64,000 nucleotides of DNA. Source: Brachypodium distachyon (taxonomy: Eukaryota; Streptophyta; Magnoliopsida; Poales; Poaceae). The position numbers and the translations under genes were made by a program. Location of the stretch: assembly GCF_000005505.3 (NCBI RefSeq), contig NC_016132.3, positions 11,646,501-11,710,500 of the forward strand, written 5' to 3'. Position 1 is the stretch's first letter, and every line of letters begins with the position of its first letter. The notes beneath the pieces are model-generated. The model was not told where the DNA came from, made no database searches, and worked only from the letters and a program-made list of their open reading frames with translations. Below, piece by piece: positions 1-11,800 of this stretch.

Positions 1-48
1 ACACGAACAACATCTTGAGAACAATTTAATTACATGATAAATCAATAA

Positions 49-110
49 GGCCCCGTTTGTAAACTCAATACCAATCCCCCACAAAAAATACATTCAATCC
101 AAACCAGGCC
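49..110. mobile_element. Short Tourist-like MITE (62 bp)
   Basis: The segment begins GGCCCCGTTTG and ends CAAACCAGGCC, a short imperfect terminal inverted repeat, and is flanked by TAA on both sides (46-48 and 111-113). A 3-bp TAA/TTA duplication with GGCC-type ends is typical of PIF/Harbinger (Tourist) MITEs. A related stretch (AAAAAATACATTCAATCCAAAC) recurs at about 308-329. The rest of 1-356 is sequence downstream of the p31comet gene; I see nothing else in it. Confidence 0.5.
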
Positions 111-356
111 TAACTAGGTGAAAACATAAAATGTAAGAAGTTTGACCTCAAACAAGATACCTCTGCAAGGTGCAATGCCCAGAGACAAAAAAAAAGTTAG
201 GACATACTACATGCAATTTAGAAACATAACCTGAGAAACACTTTATGATGCAGTAAATAAGGAAAATAAATAAATGCAATGTAGGATTCACCATACTAAT
301 GCCTCGCAAAAAATACATTCAATCCAAACAGGACCAAAGACTCAATGAACTATGTG

Positions 357-3300
357 TTACCAGATAACATCTGAAGGAGAAGATTCTGAATTGCAACATG
401 AAGCATCCAAGATTGATGCAACATGCTCATTATTCGTCTGATAGCATGATGAATTGCATTTTATGGACATATGCTTGGGTACAACCTGTTGATAAAAGTA
501 TAATTTCATGTGTTTATCTCCGAAAAAACTGGATAGTTCGCAAAAGAAAGTTGATAAACAATAAAGAACAGTGCAAGTTAGCTGCCATAAAAGAACAACA
601 CCTTCTTACTGTAACGAAAATCACGTTTTGGCAGGAAATCCAGGGGCAAGTTCAATGTACAGGGACATCTGACCAGAAGAAACAGCTTGGTAGGCCCTTC
701 CAAAACAATGGGAGGAAAATCAATAAGCCAAAAGATGAATGCATCCCCAGCCAAGTCTTCAATACTAGAACAGAACAAACAATACCTGTGTATGATAAAC
801 TCCCTGCACCACCTGATATAAGAGCTCGGATGGCCTAGAATATACATTCTGTGTTATAAAAAGCACAATGCTTGCACCATATGGATGATAAGTGAAGAGA
901 ATAAAGCGGAGTTTACGGCACACACTGCTTATCATATGCCAAACAGCATCACAATAATAATTTATTTTGAAAGAGCAATTATTCATTTGACTGACAAATG
1001 TTGATGGCAAGAAAATAATTATATTATTATTTAGATCTTAATTTGATGTTACTCTAAGAAAACTAAATATTGTTAGCCTGTAGGGAAAATCATTCTTCAT
1101 GCACTATTAAAAGAGAGAGTAGATCACCTTTCGAGAAACAGACTGAGCTAACTTGGTTGTCGCATGCTCTTTGGTACCTCCAGAATCAAATCTACCATGA
1201 GAAACTGTAATGTCATAGACAAACAAAGGCCGTACAAGGCTCCCACCAAGAATCAGGGCAATTCCTTCTATTCTAGAAACTTCATCAAGTGCTTGCTGAA
1301 GAGCGGAAAGTAAGGTAGAGATGCCATTCATTAACTTCTGCCGCTTCTTGATTCTGCACCTAACCTCCCTTTTTCGTGTGTTGTACTTCCTCTGATCAGA
1401 AGGTTTCAGTTCTGCTGGTGGTATTGCCATTTCTGTCTAGAAATAGCCATTAGTTAATAAAAGGTGAAAATAGATGACATCATAAACATACTTACTGAAC
1501 ACAGAAATACCATTTCCTCCTTTAGATCTGTAAATTCATTTTCAAGATTCTGCAAAACCCTGAAAAATGTAGAAATTTGAATGAACTTCAAATCCATGTG
1601 AACATTATAGGAGACAGTAAACAATTGTTCTATTTTTTTATTCTGCTAGGTGATGTATAAGCTAGAATGTATTCTGCTCATGTATGCTTCATTCTTTTTC
1701 ATGGGTCCAGCACAAAAGTATAAACAGCACATTATCATCAGATTTTTTTTCATGGTTTCACTTTCATTGTCAGTGAATCATGCATTTAAAAAATGTATAA
1801 CATAGCTACACTGTTTTGGAGATAGTAGTCCCAACCAAATAGGATCTGGGGGATGCACAATTGAATAATATTGGCTACTGACAAAGTCACTTGTCAACAG
1901 CTCCCAGTCGCCCTTGAAACAACACCGGGGAGGACATCGTGTTCACACAGAGCAAATACAGATTGAAACCATGACCGGACAAATGCATAACCAGAAATTT
2001 GACAAGGTCCACATTTCATGTGGGGCGTACCTATGTCCACTGCAAGAGGTCTGGCAAGAGGCGGGCTCTTGCCCTAGGAAATGCAGCCATATCAAATTAC
2101 ACATAAGAATCCCATTTATCTGTAAAGATAGAAGGTATTTCCAAGTTTGAGGCTTTCCATCCTTGGCATGTAAACTGGCTATATAATGACAGAACCTGTT
2201 TGATTATGAATCAAGCTAAGAATTAAGCCACATCTCCCTATTCCCTCTCGAATCCTGCCCTGTAAGTACAGCAACTCTGTCTCAGGATAGCATAGCACTG
2301 CAAGACTCCAAGGCCTTCCCTGTCATCCTAATGGCAGGCTGTCCACCCAATACACAGCCTCAATACCCACCACTTGACAACTCATCTATACGTCTATTAT
2401 CAGTTGAGTGTAGATCCAACTCAATGGTATAAAACATACACTTCATCAAGTGCTCAAGTAGCAAGGATTGACTAGCCCCCTTAGAGGGCATACAGGCAAA
2501 ATCTGGCAGGAATACTAAACATGGCCTTGCACGTGCACAATTCATCCCCAGTATGGTATCCACTTGGATCAGGATTTTTGTTCTCTACTGACAAGCCACT
2601 AAATTTCAGTGTCCACGAACATGCTGTGAACTAACCAAGGTAAACAATATAAAACAGAACAACTCAAGACGATAATAAGACACACCAAACATCAGTCGTT
2701 AATGACAAGTAGCATTAGGCTAATAGTGAATGCACAAGCTAAGACCACATGGAAAGGGAATTGATCGAAAAGGAATCAACTAAATGACCAAACTAAACCC
2801 ACTTAAATCATCACACTGTAAATTGGGGTTACTCAGTTCAAAAGCGAAAATACTGGACGCCGCCAGATTGATGTCCATTCCAGAGATGGTTCAAATCCAT
2901 GGATAATGGTTCAATCCACAAACTATTCGATCCGAGCCCTGATTTCTAATTTCCCACGAACGAAAAGTTCAAACTGGCGGACTTCTGATGGATTTGCGAA
3001 ATTCACTCAAATCGTAGGCTAATTACATCAACAAGCACGAAGGTTGCTGAAACCTAGCTATAAGGATTTGGTCCAAACCATTCCAAAGTGGACCAAATTC
3101 GAAGACATATGACCTAAAATGAAATAGAAATGAGATTTCAACTGAATCCCACTAAATCCATCAGTACTCTAGAAGCTAGTGTTTGACAAAGATCAAACTA
3201 AACCCGACATAAACCCAAGAGAAGAGAGAGATTGGGGATTACGAGGGGATCTGGTGGTGCATGTACAGGACGAAGCCCAGGAGCTCCTTCACGATGTGGA

Positions 3301-3397
3301 ACACTTCTGACCGCCGCAGCGCCGCCGTAGCCACTTGTACCTCCACCAATCCTGACCCCTGAGTCTCGTCGCCTCCGGAAGAACTCGTCGTCTCCAT
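357..3397 (-). CDS. P31comet: MAD2L1-binding protein p31comet (spindle checkpoint / meiotic HORMA adaptor)
   Basis: Six exons read on the minus strand: 3397-3243, 1559-1496, 1436-1128, 834-786, 696-602 and 485-357 (stop TAA at 359-357). All junctions are GT-AG and phase is kept throughout, giving 266 residues, a normal length for plant p31comet. Recognisable stretches are FHIVKELLGFVLYMHHQIPS (exon 1), the basic KRKREVRCRIKKRQK-like patch, the core LILGGSLVRPLFVYDI (exon 3) and GPTKLFLLVRCPCTLNLPLD (exon 5). In the known family p31comet is itself a HORMA-fold protein. It binds closed MAD2 and hands it to the TRIP13/PCH2 ATPase, and in rice it is also linked to meiotic chromosome pairing. The start is the first ATG of a GC-rich first exon. 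The stop codon lies within a donor-like TG|GTAACA, so a further small 3' exon in 1-350 cannot be excluded. Function is inferred from family recognition. Confidence 0.88.
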
Positions 3398-3890
3398 CTC
3401 GCCCTAGGGCGCGCCGATATTGAGATTTGAGAAAAATATGTTTCCTCATGGGTTGTGTTAGGTCCAACCGTCCAAGGAACGACGGGACATTTTTTTTTCT
3501 GAACGAATTCCAGTCATGAAGCCCAATTCCAGTCGGTTGTTTGAGCTAGTTTCGTGTTTGGTCCTGCATCTGCATGCGCCCAGTTCTTGGGGTGGAGGCC
3601 CTTTAGCGCCAGATCTGAGGGGCTTCTGACACCTTGAAGCCCATTAGAGGAGGGTGGACTGCTTGGCGGTCAGCTTCACGGAGCCTTGCTCGGTAAAGGC
3701 ATGACGTGTCGTGTGTGTCCTGTCATCATCCACCGTTCATTGAAATCGGGCGGCCGGAAATAATTTTAAACACAACACGCACATTGCAACGTACCTTTGC
3801 TCGTCTGTGTCTGGATGCAGCAACTTGAATTCGCTTTCGATTCACTTTGAGTAAATTATTAAGTCAAGTTTTCTTTCTTCTTAATTTTTT
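3398..3890. other. Upstream region of p31comet; no gene seen
   Basis: About 490 bases between the p31comet start and the left target duplication of the Mutator-like element. They presumably contain the minus-strand promoter and 5' UTR. I see no convincing TATA box, ORF or repeat apart from a T run at about 3489-3499. Confidence 0.4.
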
Positions 3891-4771
3891 GAGTAAATAT
3901 CACAAAACCTCTAATCTCTGACGAACTGTATCGCAAAACTACATCTTTTGGTTTTTTTATCACTTAATCCGTATTCTTGGACCAAACTGTATCGCAAAAC
4001 CCTAAATCTCGTTGTCAACTACGCTAACAGAAAAACTGACGGGCGGTGGCGGCCTCGCCTCCGTCCGGGATGACGAGCGGGCGGCACGGCTGGGCAGCAG
4101 GGCGGCGGAGCGGGGCAGTGGGGCTACAGGTGCGGCTGGGCTGTGGGCCTGGTTTGGGCTAGAATGCTCCCACCATGGACGGCGTAGGGGAGCAGAACGC
4201 TCATGGAAGAAACTCGCCAGCGGCGTCTAATACGGCAGAGCTCTACGAGGGTGGATCCGAGGGGGGAAATAGGGGGAAAGAAGGAGAAGCTCACCACGAA
4301 CTCGTAGGTGGGGTCGGTCGGGGAAGAGGAAGCCGGTTGAGGCGAGTCAACGGTGAGGCGCGGCCACCGGAGGAGGAGCTCGGTGCGGGGGGCGCTCGAT
4401 GTAGCCGAGGATGAGGGCGAGTGCGCCAAAGGGATCTTGGAGACGGCACGTTGTTTTTGCTGGCGTCGTCTTAGCGCGGGAGGTTGCAAGCATTGGCGCA
4501 GGCAGCGCTCCGCCGGTCTTGGGGAAGAAGACCCGCGGGAGGGGGCTTAGGGCAGGGCAGGTGTTACTATGGTAAGTAAGATTTCGTTTCAGAGGCCGAC
4601 AGGTGGGGCCCCCATGGCAGTTTCCCTATTAGCAGCTTTGACAGCAAAATTACGGGTTTTGCGATACGGATTAGTCCAAAATACGGGTTAAGTGAAAAGG
4701 AAACGAAAAGGTGTACTTCTGTGATAAAGGATAAAGTTCGTCAGAAACTAGGGGTTTTGTGATATTTACTC
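3891..4771. mobile_element. Non-autonomous Mutator-like element, possibly a Pack-MULE (881 bp)
   Basis: The element starts GAGTAAATATCACAAAACC and ends with the near-complement GGTTTTGTGATATTTACTC. The two ends match imperfectly as inverted repeats over roughly 110 bp (left about 3891-4003, right about 4660-4771). Both carry GACGAACT, TATCGCAAAACCC and CACTTAAyCCGTATT blocks. The 9-bp direct repeat TAATTTTTT flanks it exactly (3882-3890 and 4772-4780), the diagnostic length for Mutator insertions. The interior (about 4025-4560) is much more GC-rich than the flanks. That is typical of grass Pack-MULEs that captured gene 5' ends, but I do not recognise the captured sequence. The interior ORFs on both strands look like low-complexity GC artefacts. 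Confidence 0.82.
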
Positions 4772-4780
4772 TAATTTTTT

Positions 4781-5316
4781 TTACGGAATCTCCTTTTTCT
4801 TGAGCTTCGTGGCTCGTTGTCTTGCTTTATTTATGTCATGATTTTCTTAATTAAATGCTGAACGAAATGTCTAATTATTCAATAAGAATAAGGCAAGGTT
4901 TGTAAATTCTGATTTCCATGAAAATTTCGTAGGCCACAAGCCGTAGGTGAGATCCACAGGAATATATGCTTTGGCTCTACAACTACATTATTTCAGCTAT
5001 CTTGTAGGAGAAATTAAGGAATGCATTGACATTTTTGTGAGAGTCATCTCATCCTCTGCGACGGCAGCCGCATGTCGGTCTCGAGTATTCTCCTCACGGT
5101 TGAACGGTCCGTCAAAGGCGACCACATGAGTATCTAGGACGCGGTCAATGCCGCCCCGGTGAACAACTCTGCCATCACACCGGGAATTTACAGGCAAGTT
5201 AGCTTAAAATGATAACTACATTACTCCAGATATGATCTGGGAGCTGGTTGCAAGGAGAAGATCGCGATGGTCAGGGACGACGCCAGAAATTCGGCACGAC
5301 GGATAACAGCGAAGCT
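4781..5316. other. Intergenic, nothing recognised
   Basis: No ORF with recognisable similarity, no terminal inverted repeats and no clear repeat. It lies between the Mutator-like element and the tandemly duplicated repeat. Confidence 0.4.
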
Positions 5317-6921
5317 AAGTTAAGCCGAGGGGAGCGGTGCCCCCCTCCCCCAACCTTTTTTATTCTTTATATAATCATTTAGTAATTCCTTTTATAATTA
5401 GTTATAATTACACAAAAATTAGTTAGCCGGGGTTCAGCCTTTTTTGGTGCAAGCTGACCGGCGTCGGGGTTGGGACGTCCATCCTGGGACGGCCATGGTC
5501 CCTATTCTTATGTCGTGTTTGGCCTGAGCTACATGTCGAGGAGCCCACAAGGATGGGACGACGGTGGTGACCACCACAAGCAGAGATGAGTGACTTGATT
5601 TAGGCTCTTGAATTTATTTATAGTCGTACTGGCATATCCCGTCAAAACAATATTGTTGGGGCTGACGTGTTTTGGCATGTTTGTGCGTGTATTGTGGTGT
5701 GCTGTGTGCATGTGCATTGCAGGACTGTGTTCTACGGATAGTACCGATGTTACGACGAAGGATCGAAAACTGGTGGCAGGGTTTTGTGGTCTCGCGACCT
5801 CTTGCAGACCAAAGCAGCGTCGTTCATCACCAAGGCATGGGTTGGAGGACAACAATGGCTTCGGTAGAAAACATCGTCGCTTACCAGCTAGCCTAGTTAG
5901 CAAATCCAACATTCTCCAAAAATATTTCAACACCGCGGAAAAAGGAAAAGAAACAACCAAGCGATGGAGAAATGTATTTCTCGAATATAGTATGTGACAA
6001 CAAAAGTGTTAGAATTTAAGATAGGCCTTTGGCCCAACTTTGAATTAATTCCTGCAAAATCTCAAAAGCTCATTCCTAAAGTGGGACGAGAGAGCGTGTA
6101 TAGTCTCATCTTGCTTCTTTTAAAGAGAGTGAGACCAATATATAAAGAAAGTTAAGCCCAGGGGAGCGGTGCCCCCCTCCCCCGATGCAACCTTTTTTAT
6201 TTATTTGTATCATCATTTAGTAATTCCTTTATAATTAGTTTTATTTGCAGAAAATTAGAGCATTTGCTCCTCCAGAATGTGAAAATTCTGAATTTGCCCC
6301 CCCCCCCTTAAAACTTGAAAATTCTAATTTCCACCCCCTCCCCCCAAAAAAACTTTTCATCAAGCTCCGTCACTGATAAGGGGGGGGGGGGGCAAGAAAA
6401 ATCAAATCTGCAAAGATGAACTCCATAGAAATTGAAATCCATTTTTTTTCCTAATCTGAACACAGTTCGGCCGGGGTTTAGCTTCGTTCGGTGCAAGCGG
6501 ACCGGCTTCGGGGTAGTGACGTCCATCCTGGGACGGCCATGCTGTCCCTATTCCTGTGTCGTGTTCGGCCTGAGCTACATGTCAAGCGCGGTGAGCCCCC
6601 AGGGGATGGAACGACTGGTACGACCACCACAAGCAGAGGTGAGTGACTTGACTTAGCCCTGAAATTTATTTACAGTTGTACTAGTATATCCCGTCAAAAC
6701 AATACTGCTAGGGATGATGCGTTTTGACCTGGTTGTGCATGTGTTGAGAAGTGTGCATGTGCATTGCAGGACATAGTCTACGGGCAGTACTGATGTTACG
6801 GCGAAGGATCGAAAACTGGTGGCAGGGTTTCGTGGTTTGGCGATCTCTCACAGACCGAAGCAGCGCCGTTCATCACGAAGGCTTTGCTTGGAGGACAACA
6901 ATTAATGGCTTCGGTAGAAAA
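5317..6921. repeat. Tandem duplication of an unidentified repeat (two diverged copies)
   Basis: Copy A (about 5317-5879) and copy B (about 6149-6921) run in the same direction and share long blocks. These are AAGTTAAGCC followed by GGGGAGCGGTGCCCCCCTCC, the TTTAGTAATTCC block, GGCCTGAGCTACATGTC, GACCACCACAAGCAGAG, ATATCCCGTCAAAACAATA, and a final block from TGTTACG to the end. Copy B has an extra stretch of about 200 bp (about 6258-6466) with a C run near 6298-6309 and a G run near 6380-6392. The 129-aa ORF in copy A (5608-5997) is not kept in copy B, so I do not call a gene. The copies are too diverged to be a recent duplication and are probably remnants of a transposon family I cannot name. 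Confidence 0.65.
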
Positions 6922-7602
6922 TGCACTATCTATCTCTGCTCCTAGCGTTCCTCTCTCTCCTCGTCTCCTTGGCTCGTCTCTTTTGCCGTCACCATTGTGG
7001 GCCCTGTGCTCGGCTGCCGAAGCTGTTGCCTCTTCCTGCTCGATTCCGTCATGATAGACCTCCACCGGCCATGTTGGCCACCGGAAGAGGAGGAAAGAAA
7101 AAAGGATCGAAGTTGATTTCTAGTGTTACCGTTATGATCACAGTTTACTGTTTGTTTTCTTTTCAAATTAGTATTGCTGTTATGATCACGTTCTGCTCTT
7201 TCTTTTTGTTTTTTACTAAAAGACCCATGTTGCAGATACCAAGACGGAGAACAGAAACTATTTATAAAGGTAGATAAATGTTGCCAGTCTATGTATCGGA
7301 ACTTTGAATGCCAACTTTTTTTGTGCTAGAAAACCAAACTTCACTAGCATCGGAATACCTCATTTTGCATCGTTAGTAAATTGATATAATTAAAGTTGTG
7401 ATTTTGTAGACGGCTAGATAAGTACATTTAGTCTTTGACTCTATACTAAACCGTTGTATGCAGTACATTTTTGCATGTTTAATATTAGTAGCAATGTGTG
7501 TTGCAATTGATCCGCAGAGCTGGCAAAATGTACTAGGCTGGAACCTAAAAGTGCCCCCATTTGTTTGGTATACATGAGCTTCTGTGATTTTCCTTTTGCC
7601 AA
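6922..7602. other. Intergenic, nothing recognised
   Basis: AT-rich sequence with an ORF at 6921-7277 that resembles no family I know and lies in low-complexity TTT/CTT-rich DNA. I see no gene signal. Confidence 0.35.
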
Positions 7603-7846
7603 GGCCACTCCCAATGCATGGTCTCTTAGCACGTTATCTTAGGTGGTGATATTTGATAAGAGACAACCTTCACAATGCATAGTCTCTTAGTTGTTGTATC
7701 TTAAAATAGTTGAAACAATTAATGTTTTTGTCTATGTCATGTGCAAGAGTGATATATGTAGCAAGGGACCACAACTCTCTAATTAGCATGCCACGTCAGC
7801 AAAATGCCTAAGATTACATGCTAAGAGACTTGCATTGGTAGAGACC
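7603..7846. mobile_element. MITE with CCCAATGCA ends (~245 bp)
   Basis: The left end reads GGCCACTCCCAATGCATGGTCTCTTAG and the right end CTAAGAGACTTGCATTGGTAGAGACC. They are imperfect inverted complements (CAATGCA...CTCTTAG / CTAAGAGA...TGCATTG). An internal second copy of the CACAATGCATAGTCTCTTAG motif lies near 7670-7690. Size, AT content and ends fit a Tourist-like MITE, but I cannot fix the target duplication, so the superfamily is uncertain. Confidence 0.55.
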
Positions 7847-8543
7847 TAAAATGTTTCAATTTTGTTATTTTTGTTTCGTTCTTTGTGCTGAAGGATTTGT
7901 GCGTCCAAAACTTGTAAAGATATGGTGAGCACCACTGTGAATGTTAATCCTTGTTATTAAAACTAGCACGGATTTCTTAATATAATTGTTTGGTTATAGA
8001 AAGTATAATTTCAAATTTAATGCAGGTAATATGTTGGAAAATAAAGTTAAATTTGTGCAAATGGATAAAAAATGATCACAATTAAACTTATTTGTATATT
8101 ACTATATTTTTTCTTATATGGTATGATTTTTTTTTCTATGTCGAGTCATCAGATACCATGATAAAACTTTGTGTTTTTTACCAAACAAGTAAGTGTGCAC
8201 GTCCTATGATGTCAAATATGTCTAATAAATATGGAATGCATAATTATAAAGGTAGTAACTTAAAGGAGTAACATATGTATGTTACTGCTCTAAGTTACTC
8301 CCCACTATGATGAGCCTAAAAGGGAGGCATGAATTCATTCTTCAGTCATAATTAATCGCTAAATGCACACAGTTCAAAACATTTGTAGAGTATTCCGTTA
8401 TTTGTTAGTCCAAAACATTTGTAGAGTATTTCATTATTTGTTAGAGCTGATTTAGTTGGACCTAATCGTGAAGTGAAAATCATTTGTGTACGTTTTGTGG
8501 GGTGACTTTAGAAAAAATAAAGTTGGAGCCGTTATAAGTTGTA
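7847..8543. other. AT-rich intergenic, nothing recognised
   Basis: AT-rich DNA. CAAAACATTTGTAGAGTATT appears twice close together (about 8375 and 8413), a small local duplication. No gene or complete element is visible. Confidence 0.35.
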
Positions 8544-8622
8544 CTCTCTGTTCCTAAATACTTGTCGTTGTTTTAGTTCCAGTGGAACTAAAACAACGAC
8601 AAGTATTTATGAACGGAGAGAG
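8544..8622. mobile_element. Hairpin Stowaway-type MITE (79 bp)
   Basis: Two arms of about 37 bp (starting CTCTCTGTTCCTAAATACTT and ending AAGTATTTATGAACGGAGAG) are almost perfect inverted complements around a loop of about 5 bases. TA flanks both ends (8542-8543, 8623-8624). This is the minimal form of a Tc1/mariner Stowaway MITE. A further ccttcgtctcg...gggagggagta pair at about 8703-8782 looks like a second, degraded one. Both lie directly upstream of the next gene. Confidence 0.75.
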
Positions 8623-8878
8623 TAGAGATTTATAATAATTGAGAAGATTACTTCTCCCTCCGATCCTAAGGCAACCACAGTCACAACCATGAAAAAAAAT
8701 AATTCCTTCGTCTCGTATTAATTAATTTTTTTTTAAGCATAGATACGTACATAAATACATATATTGAATCCGATGGGAGGGAGTACTGTGCTGCGGCAGA
8801 TCGCCTGCTATCTTCTCTCTCTCCAAGGTTGGGATAATCCTTGGGCGCTTTTTTCTACCATTTGGCTCCACGTGGAAG

Positions 8879-11800
8879 ATGAGACTGGGACGACCGCCCT
8901 GCTGCTGCATCACCCAGCTGCAGCCCGCCGCCGCCAGGCGCAGGCTGCGCCTGCTACCTGCTCGCGCCGCCAACACCTCCTCCAAGGCGGCCTCACGGCG
9001 AAGCGCGGTGCTTGGGCAGGTGGACGACGAGCTGCAGAAGGGGAACGACGAGGCCGCGCTGTCCCTCGTGCGCAGCTCGCTGGGCGAGGGCGGCGGGCTC
9101 CGGTGCTTTGGCGCCGCCAGGCAGGTTATTCCCTTGACACTGGATATTATCTTGGGTTCTTGATTGCACCAACGCGTTATCACGTCACGCTTTGATGTGC
9201 TGGTCCTTTCGGTTACTTAGATCGATGATGCAATTTTATTCGCGTCGGGTCGTCTCTGAATTAGAGCATTTTCGTGCGTTTCAAGTTTCCTTTTAACCTG
9301 TGTCACATGTTTGATAAGTAATACTTTCAATTACCCCCTTTTGAGATTGTTATCTTATGAATGCACTAAGTCTACTCTTTTCTACTGAAATCTCTTCTAG
9401 GTACCTCAAAGACTTTATAAACTAGATGAGCTAAAGCTAAATGGGATCGACACTTCTTCTTTTCTATCTCCTGTGGATCGTACTTTGGGATCAATTGAGA
9501 GAAATTTCCAAATTGCTGCAGTTCTTGGAGGGCTCTCTGTATCAGCTGTATTTGAGCTATCTCAATTCCAAGTTCTGTTTCTCTTTGTAGGTCTGCTATT
9601 TGTGTGGTCTGTTGATTTGGTGAGTTATTTACTGATCATATACTACATAGTATTTTGTTGCTGATTTGAACTGTTACTGTTTGCGTAGTTGCCATTTTCA
9701 CAAAAGATTTTGGGCCATGCGATGCATGTTTTGGGACCACGTTGTTACGGTTGTGAGCAATAATCTTTAACTTTATATATTAATCCTTCAAAGGAGGATT
9801 CAGTTATTTGTTTGAACCGAAAAAATATTATATCACGTAAGGTTCTGGTTAGGTATAGCTCTGTAGTACTGTTCCAGTTCATCCTGATACGTACTTTGTT
9901 TAGTACCAGATACCAAGTAGCTTGAATTTGCATGCAATCTCTAACTGAGCAATCATACAAAGTTTATACATCTAACATTTAACTGTTTATATAAAGTTTA
10001 TACATCCTTGCAGCCATTTAACTGTTTTTGTATGATTAGTTAGAAAAAAATATATGAAATGTAGAAGTTCATCTGTCTTTTTTTCATGCAAGAGACTCTA
10101 GCATTATTTAGTAACGTTATGATCACTTATGGTGAGCATGTCTTTCTTGAACTTACATGACTACAGCTTTGTAGATATATTTCAATGGAGGGGTAAGAAA
10201 CTTGGTTCTCGACACAGTTGGTCATAATCTTAGTCAGAAGTACCACAACAGAGTTATTCAGGTATACTGACCCTGCATGGTGTGAACCTTTTTTGAGTTT
10301 GAACTATATGACATCGTCTTCTACTTGATGAAAAGACAATTCGCTAGGCACCAAAATCGATGAATGATAAAATGTTAATGTTTTTTGCACCTTGGCCTTA
10401 ATTGTAACTACAATTTTGAAGAGAATGAATGAATAGTGTGGTTCGTTCAACACTGTCAAATGTCAATTGTGCGCCGTTCCTGCACAATAAGGGCATGAAG
10501 CATGTTCACATGAATGTAACAGAGTAATATTATGGCTGTCTAAATTTGGCAAGTATGGTTATGGAAGAATAGAAGTTTCTATGTATATAGCTTCCTAACA
10601 ATTAATATAGTTTGATACTTTGTTACTAACAGTTAATATAGTTTCCTGCAGAGGATACCTGTCACGGGTAGGTAGAGAAGACCATCTTCTTTTGTGCCCT
10701 CCAGATCATCTAGAGAAGTCAGTAAAAAATATGTTATACAATGTGTTAACACTTAGTGTCTTCTATAGCAACTAAAGGTCGTGTTAATGTAAAATATGTG
10801 GTGATTGGACTTCATTAAAAAGCACATCACAGAGGGAAGACACCTTGTACAGTAGAGAAAATATCGTTCACCAAGGGAAGCCAACCTTTTCTGTTTTCTT
10901 TCTGTTTTCTCCAACTCAATAAAAAGTCCTGCGTGTTAGTCCTAAGAAAAGACTGACATCAACCAACTATGGATGCCCTCACTGGGAAATGAATGGTTAT
11001 CTGAGCAGGTGTCCCTGGATCCCTTTATAGTCGAGGAGCTGTAGTTCAGTTGCCATGGTACAGTGCCATCTGGAGAGAAGGAAATGGGAAACCTAAAACT
11101 ATTATGAAGTTAAATATGACCAAATAATACAGGAAACCATGAAGATCATTTGTTTCTTGTCATATGTTATACTTGTATAACTGTCATATTTTGATGTTCA
11201 AATCTGGCTAGAAAATGTCAAGTTGATCCCTTCTCTGATTTTTCTTTGTGGTAATGCCGTACATAATCTAAGTAACTAATATCCTAAATATGGAATATGT
11301 GAAGCATGAAGCTGGTCACTTTTTGATAGCGTACTTGCTTGGAGTGCTTCCGAAGGAATATACTATCACAAGTTTGGATACACTTATGAAGCAAGGATCA
11401 CTAAATGTGCAAGCTGGGACAGCTTTTGTGGACTTTGAATTTGTTGAAGAGGTTAGTCTATTATCAGGCTTTAATGCTTCTGGAAATTGTGATAAGTGGT
11501 ACTCTTTGAAGCAGGGTTTCATATTTCGGTTTGGAAAAAAAAACGAGACCTACCAAAATTCCTGAAATTTTGGATATTTCGGGCATACGGGCAACAAAAT
11601 GTGCATGACGGGCCATAAATCAAACCAGATCAGTTCTTGAAACCAGACGCAGCCCTGCATCTTGAGCTGCCCACTGGCATAGCTAGAGGGGGTGCCAGGT
11701 GGTTCATGGACCACCCTGGGATTTTGCTATGGACCCATATACCCCTACATATTCAGCCCAGATAGGCGTGATGGATTGGTGTGGGCTGAACTGAGAAGGC

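Noticed and set aside
4124..4489. 121-aa minus-strand ORF in the Mutator-like element
   Set aside because: Low-complexity Ser/Pro/Arg composition caused by GC-rich DNA, overlapped by ORFs on the other strand; no family landmark.
5608..5997. 129-aa ORF in the tandem repeat
   Set aside because: Not conserved as a frame in the second copy (6149-6921), so not under coding constraint.
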